DNA of 5,328 nucleotides from Dehalococcoidia bacterium. Lineage in GTDB: Bacteria > Chloroflexota > Dehalococcoidia > JAUYDP01. The stretch spans positions 1 to 5,328 of the forward strand of contig JAUYDP010000462.1 of assembly GCA_030691805.1 (NCBI GenBank). The letters run 5' to 3'. A model generated the notes under the pieces. That model saw only the letters and a list, made by a program, of their open reading frames with translations. It ran no database searches and had not been told where the DNA came from. Position numbers and translations under genes: made by a program. This document shows positions 1 through 5,180 of the stretch, piece by piece (within the stretch, counting starts at the first letter, position 1; the number at the start of each line of letters is the position of its first letter).

Positions 1-1061
1 TGGTGGTTACCGGGGGCACTACTGGGTACCCCAAGGGAGTCCCGCGAACCCACAACGAGCTTCTTTGCCACGCCAGCAATTGGGCACGGGTAATGGAGAC
101 CACCCCGCAGAGCACCTTTCTGGTGCCCGTGCCCATGACCCACGTGTTCGGCCTGGTGGAGGGATTCTACATCCCTTTGACCAACGGGGCCACTCTGGTA
201 CTGGTGGACCGTTTCGACCCTCTGGAAGCCCTGCGCCTTATCGAACAAGAGAAGGTAACCCATGCCCTCCTGGTGCCGGCTGTAATCGTCTCGCTGCTGC
301 ATTACCCCGGCCTGGACCGGTTCGACACCAGCTCGCTGCGGGTAATTATCACCGGCGGGGGGCCATGCCCGGAGGAAGCTATTCACCAGGCCAAGACCCG
401 TCTGGGATGCGCCGTCATCAGCCAGTATGGCATGTCCGAAGGCCCTCTCTCGACCACTCTATTGAGCGACCCTCCGGAGGTGGTCTCCGTAACCGTTGGA
501 TCGCCCCACTGCGAGGGATCAGAAATTAAGATCGTGGATGAGGAACGAAGGCCCCTGGCCTCAGGGGAGACCGGGGAGCTGGCGTTCCGCGGCCCTTCCC
601 TCTTCCAGGGTTACTACGAGGAGCCGGCCTATACGGCAGCCGCCTTCGATGAGGAGGGCTGGTTCTATACCGGAGACCTCTGTTTACGGGACGCCAGGGG
701 CAACCTGCGCATCGTCGGCCGCAAAAAGGATATCATCAAGCGAGGAGGCGAGACAGTGATGCCGCGGGAGATCGAAGAGTTGCTCTATACGCATCCCAAG
801 GTGCTGAACGCCGCCGTTATCGGAATGCCCGATGCCCGCCTGGGGGAGCGCGTCTGCGCCTATGTGGTGCCTAATGTTGGGGAGGAGATCACCCTGCCGG
901 AGATAGTGCAGTTCCTGAAGAAGAAGGGCCTGGCCACCTTCAAGCTGCCGGAGAGGTTGGAGGTGGTGGCCGAGCTTCCCATCACGCCGCCTTCCAAGGT
1001 CCAAAAGAACGTGCTTAGGGAGGATATCGTCCGTAAGCTGAAGGCGGAAGGCAAGGGATAA
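1..1061 (+). CDS. AMP-forming acyl/aryl-acid synthetase (adenylate-forming ligase), 5' end outside window
   Basis: Member of the ANL superfamily, which activates a carboxylic acid with ATP to an acyl-adenylate and passes it to CoA or a carrier thiol. The frame is open to the left edge, so roughly the first 190 residues are missing; the GTG at 3 is internal. Counting from base 3, the ATP-binding loop TGGTTGYPKG is at residues 3-12, the SQYGMSEG motif at 140-147, YTGD at 222-225, the hinge GRKKDIIKRGGE at 239-250, and the C-terminal catalytic lysine in PSKVQKN is K332. The C-terminal half resembles 2,3-dihydroxybenzoate-AMP ligases (DhbE/EntE) closely. However, the Asn that follows PMxH in DhbE and contacts the 2-hydroxyl is Val48 here (PMTHVFGL), so dihydroxybenzoate or salicylate is doubtful. 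No siderophore genes are visible. A tautomerase gene follows on the same strand. The ligase class is secure; the substrate is unknown. Confidence 0.9.
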   Translation, partial: VVTGGTTGYPKGVPRTHNELLCHASNWARVMETTPQSTFLVPVPMTHVFGLVEGFYIPLTNGATLVLVDRFDPLEALRLIEQEKVTHALLVPAVIVSLLHYPGLDRFDTSSLRVIITGGGPCPEEAIHQAKTRLGCAVISQYGMSEGPLSTTLLSDPPEVVSVTVGSPHCEGSEIKIVDEERRPLASGETGELAFRGPSLFQGYYEEPAYTAAAFDEEGWFYTGDLCLRDARGNLRIVGRKKDIIKRGGETVMPREIEELLYTHPKVLNAAVIGMPDARLGERVCAYVVPNVGEEITLPEIVQFLKKKGLATFKLPERLEVVAELPITPPSKVQKNVLREDIVRKLKAEGKG

Positions 1062-1127
1062 GACCCCAGTAGCCTTGCCCCCGCCATCCGTATATCACGT
1101 CATTCATTAAAATGGAGGTTATGCAAG

Positions 1128-1307
1128 ATGCCAATTATTAGGGTCGAGATGTTTCCTGGCAGGACCAAGGAGCAGAAGGCGAAGCTGGCCGAGGCCATTA
1201 CCCAGGTAATGGTGGACATAGGAGGCGCGCCCCGGGACCATACCTGGGTCGTCTTCCGCGAGGAGCCAAAGGAGAACTGGGCCATCGGAGGGAAGCTGTC
1301 GGGTTAG
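1128..1307 (+). CDS. 4-oxalocrotonate tautomerase-family small tautomerase (59 codons)
   Basis: Small tautomerase of the 4-OT fold, a class of roughly 60-residue proteins that assemble as hexamers and use the N-terminal proline, exposed after Met removal, as catalytic base in keto-enol chemistry. The sequence begins M-PIIRVEMFPGR, giving Pro1 and the substrate-binding Arg11 in canonical positions, and ends with the conserved IGG at 52-54 (numbered from Pro1). It aligns without gaps to 4-OT as I remember it. Position 39, the second catalytic Arg of 4-OT, is Trp here, and position 50 (Phe in 4-OT) is also Trp, so it need not act on 4-oxalocrotonate. Start choice is firm: Pro must follow Met directly, and GGAGG at 1114-1118 sits 9 nt upstream. 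It lies 66 bp after the ligase gene and may be cotranscribed with it. The physiological substrate cannot be read from the sequence. Confidence 0.88.
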   Translation: MPIIRVEMFPGRTKEQKAKLAEAITQVMVDIGGAPRDHTWVVFREEPKENWAIGGKLSG

Positions 1308-1339
1308 AGCCTGGCACGGCCGCGCGTTCGGACCCGCGG

Positions 1340-1876
1340 TTAGCCGGCAGCGCCGTCCTGTTTGATCAACTCTAGCTCGATGCTGATGTTAACCTGATCG
1401 CCAACCAAAAAGCCTCCGGTCTCGAGCGGGCTGTTATAGGTCAGCCCCCAGTCTTTTCGGCTAAGCTTGGCGGTGGCGCTGAAGCCGGCGCTAACTGTGC
1501 CCCAGGGGCTCTTGGCCTTCCCGGCGTATTCCACATCTAGGACAACTTCTCGGGCGAGGTCACGGATGGTCAGGTCGCCAATCATACGGCCATGGGAGGC
1601 ATCTATCATCTCCACGCGCCTGCTCTTATAGCGCAGTTGGGGGAATTTCTCGGCGTCCAAGAAGTCGGGCGACCTTAAGTGAGTATCACGCTGCGGCTCC
1701 TTGGTGTTGATACTAGCCGCCTCGATTTGGACTTCTACGCTGGAGCGAGCCGGGTCCTCTTCGTCGAACTCGACGGCGCCGGTGAAATCCTCAAACCGGC
1801 CACGCACGTTCGAAATCATCATATGCCGAACAGAAAACTGAATCTGGGAATGAGCGGGATCGATTTTCCACGTCAT
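1340..1876 (-). CDS. YceI-family polyisoprenoid-binding-fold protein, no signal peptide
   Basis: YceI proteins form a lipocalin-like beta barrel; characterised members bind isoprenoid or other amphiphilic ligands. At 178 residues it has family length. Visible signatures are the opening MTWKIDPAHSQIQFSVRHM with ISNVRGRF following (residues 1-27), the THLRSPDFLDAEKFP block (about 65-79), and the late WGTVSAGFSATAKLSRKDWGL segment that ends in the usual ExxLI(K) strand. Unlike E. coli YceI there is no N-terminal signal sequence, since the barrel starts at residue 2, so the protein should be cytoplasmic. The start at 1876 is supported by AGGAGG at 1886-1891 on this strand, 9 nt away. It lies 43 bp downstream of marR on the same strand with no promoter seen between, so the two are probably one transcript and YceI is a likely target of the MarR regulator. 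The exact ligand is unknown. Confidence 0.93.
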   Translation of the reverse strand: MTWKIDPAHSQIQFSVRHMMISNVRGRFEDFTGAVEFDEEDPARSSVEVQIEAASINTKEPQRDTHLRSPDFLDAEKFPQLRYKSRRVEMIDASHGRMIGDLTIRDLAREVVLDVEYAGKAKSPWGTVSAGFSATAKLSRKDWGLTYNSPLETGGFLVGDQVNISIELELIKQDGAAG

Positions 1877-1919
1877 TGTATTATTCCTCCTGTTGTTGAT
1901 GTCTGTTTGTTGTTACGAG

Positions 1920-2369
1920 CTATAGTCTCGAATCGCTAACAAATCGGCCCAATAACCCGGATAACTGCTCGCGATCACTTGCTGACAAGCCCTCCAGAAT
2001 CTGGCGCTCGGCCTCCTCCAGGGCCCGGCGTCCCGCCGAGTAACTTTGCCGGCCTTCCTCGGTGATGGCAGCCAGTACGCTTCTGCGGTCCGCGGGGTCG
2101 TTGGCCCGGCGCACCAAGTTATCGGCCTCCAGCCGGTCCACCAACTGGGTAACGTTCGACTTCACGCAACCCAGCCTCTCTCTGAGTACACCCAGCGGCA
2201 ATGGTCCGTCTGCCTGAATAAGGTTGTGCAGCACGCCGAGCTTAGGGAGCGAAAGGCCGTAATGCTCCAGAGCATCATTCAACCGCTCGTCGATCAGGCG
2301 CCCAACCGATACCAGCGCCTGAAGTAGAGAACCAGTCTCCCGGCTCCCAGCCTCACTCATTTCGTTCAT
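1920..2369 (-). CDS. MarR-family transcriptional regulator
   Basis: Dimeric winged-helix repressor or activator of the MarR family, 149 residues, a normal length. The N-terminal helix (about 14-37) and C-terminal helices (about 106-145) would form the dimer interface. The DNA-binding part runs from about 56 to 104: helix LPLGVLRERLG, recognition helix around KSNVTQLVDRLEADNLV (70-86), and the wing with the family signature DPADRRS at 91-97 followed by AAITEEG. A single Cys68 lies just before the recognition helix; there is no N-terminal sensing Cys as in OhrR. Start at 2369 (MNEMSE) is chosen because the promoter predicts transcription to begin at this ATG; the second ATG at 2360 also has no Shine-Dalgarno sequence. 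It heads a probable marR-yceI operon and likely represses itself through the TGGACTA repeats over its own -10. The effector is unknown. Confidence 0.93.
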   Translation of the reverse strand: MNEMSEAGSRETGSLLQALVSVGRLIDERLNDALEHYGLSLPKLGVLHNLIQADGPLPLGVLRERLGCVKSNVTQLVDRLEADNLVRRANDPADRRSVLAAITEEGRQSYSAGRRALEEAERQILEGLSASDREQLSGLLGRFVSDSRL

Positions 2370-2371
2370 CT

Positions 2372-2394
2372 ATGGACTATACACCATTGGACTA
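2372..2394. promoter_or_regulatory. Putative MarR operator over the marR -10
   Basis: Two identical copies of TGGACTA lie at 2373-2379 and 2388-2394, 15 bp apart start to start. The overlapping 16-mer at 2372-2387 is an imperfect palindrome with ATGG/CCAT ends and a TATA core (12 of 16 positions symmetric), a size typical of MarR dimer sites. The site covers the marR -10 and part of its spacer, so occupancy should block polymerase. It is inferred from position and symmetry; the binding protein is not proven. Confidence 0.55.
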
Positions 2395-2404
2395 ATTTTG
2401 TCAA
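2376..2404 (-). promoter_or_regulatory. sigma70-type promoter of marR-yceI
   Basis: On the minus strand a perfect -35 TTGACA (2404-2399) is followed by a 17-bp spacer and the -10 TATAGT (2381-2376, five of six consensus bases). Only six bases (CCATAG) separate the -10 from the ATG at 2369, so the predicted start of transcription falls on or next to the A of the start codon. Confidence 0.82.
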
Positions 2405-2411
2405 GAGTACT

Positions 2412-2440
2412 TTGTCCCCCGGCGCACGTTATGCTATAAT
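2412..2440 (+). promoter_or_regulatory. thyX promoter with extended -10
   Basis: A perfect TATAAT at 2435-2440 is preceded by TGC (2432-2434), giving the extended -10 form TGnTATAAT. A weaker -35, TTGTCC at 2412-2417, is spaced 17 bp away. Transcription would start near 2447, leaving a leader of about 23 nt that contains the thyX ribosome binding site. The -35 lies only 7 bp from the -35 of the divergent marR promoter. Confidence 0.8.
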
Positions 2441-2457
2441 TCGAGCGGTTTTGTGTC

Positions 2458-2469
2458 AGGAGAAGGGAG
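2458..2469 (+). promoter_or_regulatory. Ribosome binding site fixing the TTG start of thyX
   Basis: AGGAG at 2458-2462, within the purine-rich AGGAGAAGGGAG, is 7 nt before TTG at 2470. There is no in-frame ATG between the promoter and the conserved ThyX N-terminus, so TTG is the start. Confidence 0.8.
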
Positions 2470-3165
2470 TTGCAGGTAGCCCTTATTCGATATACGCCTC
2501 AGCCGGAGGAAACAGTGGCGGCGGCAGCCCGCCTGTGCTACTCCAAGGTCGGGGCTATGGAAATCCTGGAGAAGATGGACCCGGGCCAGGCAGACAGGCT
2601 GCTCAGCCAGTTGCTCTCCTCTGGGCACTTATCCCCTTTCGAGCACGTTAGCTTCACCTTCGCCATCGAGGGCCTCTCCCGAGCGGCCAGCCACCAGTTG
2701 GTACGCCACCGGATGGCCAGCTACAGCCAGCAGAGCCAACGCTATGTTTCCATGAAGAAGCTGGAATGGGTCACGCCATCTACCATTCAGCGGAAGCCAG
2801 AGACCGCCGCAACCTTTCAGGCCTTGGTGGAAGAGGTCCACCGCTTCTACTGCCGGATGCTGGAGCTGGGAGTACCCGCCGAGGACGCCCGCTACATCCT
2901 TCCCAACGCCGCCTGCACCAACCTGGTAATGACCATGAACGCCAGGGAGTTGATACACGTCTGTTCCGTCCGCCTCTGCCTTCACGCCCAATGGGAGATA
3001 CGGGAGCTTTTTACCAGGGTCAAGTCCGAGGTGGAGGTTGTAGCCCCACGTATTGGGGCGGAGCTTTTGATTAAGTGCGACCGGCTGGGCTACTGCGACG
3101 AGAAAGAATCATGTGGCCTTTACCCTACAAGGGAATCTACGCCCCAGCCGGCGGCAGCCCGTTAG
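2470..3165 (+). CDS. thyX: FAD-dependent thymidylate synthase ThyX
   Basis: Flavin-dependent thymidylate synthase: methylates dUMP to dTMP with methylene-THF as carbon donor and reduced FAD as hydride source, releasing THF rather than dihydrofolate. The 231-residue length fits the family. The ThyX signature RHRx7S is complete (R79-H80-R81 to S89 in RHRMASYSQQSQRY), preceded by GHLSPFEHVSFTF at 52-64. N157 and R168 (in MNARELIHVCSVRL) match the spacing of the nucleotide-binding Asn and Arg of the Thermotoga enzyme, and AQWEI follows at 173-177. The tail carries three cysteines, C203, C209 and C215, a feature I associate with some ThyX subgroups. It starts at TTG with its own promoter. It opens the folate cluster and both consumes methylene-THF and regenerates THF for the downstream enzymes. 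Confidence 0.97.
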   Translation: MQVALIRYTPQPEETVAAAARLCYSKVGAMEILEKMDPGQADRLLSQLLSSGHLSPFEHVSFTFAIEGLSRAASHQLVRHRMASYSQQSQRYVSMKKLEWVTPSTIQRKPETAATFQALVEEVHRFYCRMLELGVPAEDARYILPNAACTNLVMTMNARELIHVCSVRLCLHAQWEIRELFTRVKSEVEVVAPRIGAELLIKCDRLGYCDEKESCGLYPTRESTPQPAAAR

Positions 3166-3180
3166 CCTTAATCGAAATTC

Positions 3181-3248
3181 AACGCAGAGAACACAGAGAA
3201 CGCAGAGAACCTTATTAAAATCTCTGCGATCTCCGCGGTCTCTGCGTT
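3181..3248. repeat. Long imperfect inverted repeat built of 9-mers, copy 1
   Basis: The left arm 3181-3208 and right arm 3221-3248 (28 nt each) are complementary at 24 of 28 positions around a 12-nt A/T-rich loop (3209-3220). Each arm consists of three variant 9-nt units: ACGCAGAGA, ACACAGAGA, ACGCAGAGA on the left, and TCTCTGCGA, TCTCCGCGG, TCTCTGCGT on the right. A second member of the family lies at 5181-5246; 25 bases (3195-3219 and 5192-5216) are identical. It fills most of the 130-bp thyX-fchA spacer. As RNA it would fold into a long hairpin. It lacks a 3' U-run (AATAAAAGG follows), so it is not a standard terminator. Confidence 0.85.
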
Positions 3249-3295
3249 AATAAAAGGCACCATCTGACCAATAAATCACCCGGAGGCCACCATCC

Positions 3296-3928
3296 ATGCC
3301 TGAACTGACGGTTAAGAGCGCCACCGCGGACTTTTTGGAAGCCCTGGCCAGCTCGGCCCCTACGCCAGGGGGTGGCAGCGTGGCGGCCCTGACAGGGGCG
3401 CTGGGAGCAGGGCTAATCAGCATGGTCTGCAACCTCACCCTGGGCAAGGAGAAATACAAAGGCGTAGAAGCCGAAGTAGCCCGGCTCCTGGAGGAAAGCG
3501 AAAAGCTGCGCCTCGAGCTGATGGCGCTTATCGAGGCGGATATGGGCGTATACGGCAAGCTATCCGCGGCCTACAAGCTGCCCAAGGACACGGACCAGGA
3601 TAAGGCCGCCCGAACTAAAGCAATTCAGGAAGCCTTGAAGGAAGCTACCGGGGTCCCCCTGGCTATCGCCCGGGCCTGCGCCAAGGTGGTGGACCTCTGC
3701 CCTCCGGCAGGAAAGGTTGGTAACGTGGGCGCCATCAGCGACGTTGGAGTGGCTGTCCTTCTGGGCGAAGCGGCCCTACGCAGCGCCGCCTTGAACGTGG
3801 CTATTAACCTGGGAAGCCTGAAGGACGAAGCCTTCGTGCAGGCTACACGTCGTGAGATGGACCAGCTCATGGCAGGTAAGGCGGATCTAAAGGAGTTGGT
3901 CTACCAGGATGTTATGGCCAGGCTTTAG
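3296..3928 (+). CDS. fchA: Methenyltetrahydrofolate cyclohydrolase FchA (cyclodeaminase/cyclohydrolase family)
   Basis: Stand-alone protein of the formiminotetrahydrofolate cyclodeaminase/cyclohydrolase family, 210 residues and mainly helical. FchA interconverts 5,10-methenyl-THF and 10-formyl-THF. Conserved blocks: SSAPTPGGGSVAA at 19-31, SMVCNLTLGKEKY at 42-54, YKLPKDTDQDKAAR at 93-106, and GNVGAISDVGVAV at 142-154 followed by LRSAALNVAINL. These match the Methylobacterium FchA pattern as I remember it. There is no N-terminal formiminotransferase domain and no histidine-degradation gene nearby, which favours cyclohydrolase over cyclodeaminase. ATG at 3296 has GGAGG at 3282-3286, 9 nt away. 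It sits between thyX and folD on the same strand. Because the neighbouring FolD lacks the key cyclohydrolase lysine, this protein probably carries the cyclohydrolase step. Confidence 0.88.
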   Translation: MPELTVKSATADFLEALASSAPTPGGGSVAALTGALGAGLISMVCNLTLGKEKYKGVEAEVARLLEESEKLRLELMALIEADMGVYGKLSAAYKLPKDTDQDKAARTKAIQEALKEATGVPLAIARACAKVVDLCPPAGKVGNVGAISDVGVAVLLGEAALRSAALNVAINLGSLKDEAFVQATRREMDQLMAGKADLKELVYQDVMARL

Positions 3929-3972
3929 AGATTCCGGGCCGGACCAATTGTACGACACAGGGATTCCCGAAC

Positions 3973-4080
3973 TGTCATTCTGAGCGAAGCAATGTCATTC
4001 TGAGCGAAGCGAAGAATCTCACCCGCCCCGAACAAAGACCTGCTGATTCGGAGTGCGCGAGATTCTTCGCCTCCGCTTCG
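3973..4080. repeat. CATTCTGAGCGAAGC-type intergenic repeat with tandem head and inverted tail
   Basis: TGTCATTCTGAGCGAAGC occurs twice in direct orientation, at 3973-3990 and 3993-4010 (18 identical bases, 20-bp period). The second copy continues into GAAGAATCTC. GCGAAGAATCTC at 4009-4020 pairs perfectly with GAGATTCTTCGC at 4059-4070 across a 38-nt loop; beyond it the right arm continues CTCCGCTTCG and then diverges, without the full mirror of TGTCATTCTGAG. This motif is familiar to me as a widespread intergenic repeat in environmental bacterial genomes (from memory). It fills the middle of the 259-bp fchA-folD spacer. The remainder of that spacer, to 4187, has no gene or promoter I can support. 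Confidence 0.82.
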
Positions 4081-4174
4081 TGGTGGCTAACCGGGCGTTG
4101 GGAGACAGCCCCGCTCCGGCTCACCATGACCTGTTGATTTCCGCTGTGGCGAAGCACTAACCCGGCCCTTTGAG

Positions 4175-4180
4175 AAGGAG
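4175..4180 (+). promoter_or_regulatory. Ribosome binding site fixing the TTG start of folD at 4188
   Basis: AAGGAG at 4175-4180 lies 7 nt before TTG at 4188. The in-frame TTG at 4170 would place this site inside the coding region and add six residues (MRRSSK) not expected in FolD, so 4188 is preferred. Confidence 0.85.
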
Positions 4181-4187
4181 CAGTAAA

Positions 4188-5042
4188 TTGACCGCCAATT
4201 TGTTAGACGGGAGGGCCCTGTCCCAGAAAATGAAAGGGGATCTGGCCCAGGAAGTGCAGGGTTTCCTGGCCCAGCACGGCTATGCTCCCACCCTGGCTGT
4301 CCTGCTGTTAGGGGAAGACCCCGCCTCCCAGTCCTATGTAAAGGCCATTAATAAGGCCTGTAGCGACGCTGGAATAGGCTGCAACCAGATCGTGCTTCCC
4401 GCCACTACTACCGAGGGCCAGCTTAAGGCCCAGCTCAGGCAATTTAACGAGGATCCACGCACCAGCGGCGTCATCGTCCAGATGCCGCTGCCAAAGCCTC
4501 TGACCCAGAATATGGTGACGGACGTGCTCTCCCCGGACAAAGATGTAGACGGGATATGTCCCGCCAACGCCGGGCTGCTGGCATTGGGACAGGAAGGTTT
4601 TGTGCCAAATACCCCCAATGGCGGGCTGGCCCTGCTCAAGGGCTATGGCATTGACCTGGTGGGAAAGAGGGCCGTGGTGGTGGGCCGGAGCAACATAGTC
4701 GGCAAGCCACTGGCCCTTCTCCTCCTCCAGGAGCACTGCACCGTGACCATCTGCCATACACGGACCCGGGACCTGCCCGCAGTGACCAGGGAGGCGGATA
4801 TCCTGGCAGCGGCCATCGGCCGGGCCGGCGCGGTCACTGGCGACATGATCAAGCCGGGCGCGGTAGTTTTAGACTTCGGTATCAACCCGGGGGAGAAGGG
4901 CTTTGTAGGTGACGTTGATTTCGAGGCCGCCAAGGAGATCGCCTCCTGGATAACCCCCGTCCCCGGGGGAACCGGCCCCATGACCAACGTCATGCTCATG
5001 CGAAACACCCTGCGGGCCGCTCGAAAGGCGGCATCCCGTTAG
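4188..5042 (+). CDS. folD: FolD methylene-THF dehydrogenase/methenyl-THF cyclohydrolase with Ile in place of catalytic Lys54
   Basis: FolD oxidises 5,10-methylene-THF to methenyl-THF with NAD(P)+ and normally also hydrolyses methenyl-THF to 10-formyl-THF. At 284 residues from TTG 4188 it has standard length and its numbering equals that of E. coli FolD. The catalytic domain shows LLDGRAL at 5-11, GEDPASQSYV ending at 51 with Tyr50, VQMPLP with Gln98, and DKDVDG with Asp121. The Rossmann part has VVGRSNIVGKP; the Arg after the glycine and the HTRTRD segment suit NADP. The C-terminal signature reads PVPGGTGPMTN, with Thr where Val is usual. The oddity is YVKAINK at 50-56: E. coli has YVASKRK, so Lys54, required for cyclohydrolase chemistry, is Ile54. 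Gln98 and Asp121 are intact. I infer a mainly dehydrogenase role, with the upstream FchA supplying cyclohydrolase. Confidence 0.96.
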   Translation: MTANLLDGRALSQKMKGDLAQEVQGFLAQHGYAPTLAVLLLGEDPASQSYVKAINKACSDAGIGCNQIVLPATTTEGQLKAQLRQFNEDPRTSGVIVQMPLPKPLTQNMVTDVLSPDKDVDGICPANAGLLALGQEGFVPNTPNGGLALLKGYGIDLVGKRAVVVGRSNIVGKPLALLLLQEHCTVTICHTRTRDLPAVTREADILAAAIGRAGAVTGDMIKPGAVVLDFGINPGEKGFVGDVDFEAAKEIASWITPVPGGTGPMTNVMLMRNTLRAARKAASR

Positions 5043-5118
5043 CCAACCAAGAGATCACCACAGTTCCCCATGCCCGTTGGGGCACCACCGAGCATGAAAA
5101 TCCTGTCCCGCAGAAGTG

Positions 5119-5160
5119 GAACAGGCGTCCCGCCTGTTCGCACAGGCCAGAGGCCTGTGC
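5119..5160. repeat. Two abutting 21-nt perfect hairpins (ACAGGC/GCCTGT type)
   Basis: Hairpin A: GAACAGGCG (5119-5127), loop TCC, CGCCTGTTC (5131-5139). Hairpin B: GCACAGGCC (5140-5148), loop AGA, GGCCTGTGC (5152-5160). Both have 9-bp perfect stems and 3-nt loops, share the stem core ACAGGC/GCCTGT, and touch without a spacer. GTGG at 5116-5119 and CCAC at 5160-5163 are also complementary, so the whole pair is roughly symmetric. No U-run follows closely (CACCTGGGGCTATTTTC), so terminator function is doubtful. It lies in the 252-bp spacer after folD. Confidence 0.85.
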
Positions 5161-5180
5161 CACCTGGGGCTATTTTCATA

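Noticed and set aside
684..1004. 106-residue minus-strand frame inside the ligase gene
   Set aside because: Antisense shadow of a well-conserved coding region; low-complexity product with no recognisable domain.
1320..1339. Small CCGCG/CGCGG stem between the tautomerase and yceI stops as a shared terminator
   Set aside because: Only 5 bp with a 10-nt loop and no T-run on either side; not supportable as a terminator.
3181..3248. CRISPR-like array because of regular short repeats
   Set aside because: The repeated unit is 9 nt with no unique spacers, and the arms are mirror images; it is an inverted repeat.
3933..3943. TCCGG-G-CCGGA palindrome after fchA as a terminator
   Set aside because: Too short for a stable hairpin with a 1-nt centre, and no T-run follows.
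3975..4157. 60-residue minus-strand reading frame ending in FFASLRMTLLRSE
   Set aside because: It is the translation of the CATTCTGAGCGAAGC repeat, a familiar spurious peptide; no ribosome binding site and no family match.
4170..4172. TTG at 4170 as the folD start
   Set aside because: It would put the AAGGAG ribosome binding site inside the gene and has no ribosome binding site of its own; 4188 gives the standard FolD N-terminus.
4308..4757. 149-residue minus-strand frame inside folD
   Set aside because: Antisense shadow of conserved FolD sequence; no ribosome binding site or family resemblance.
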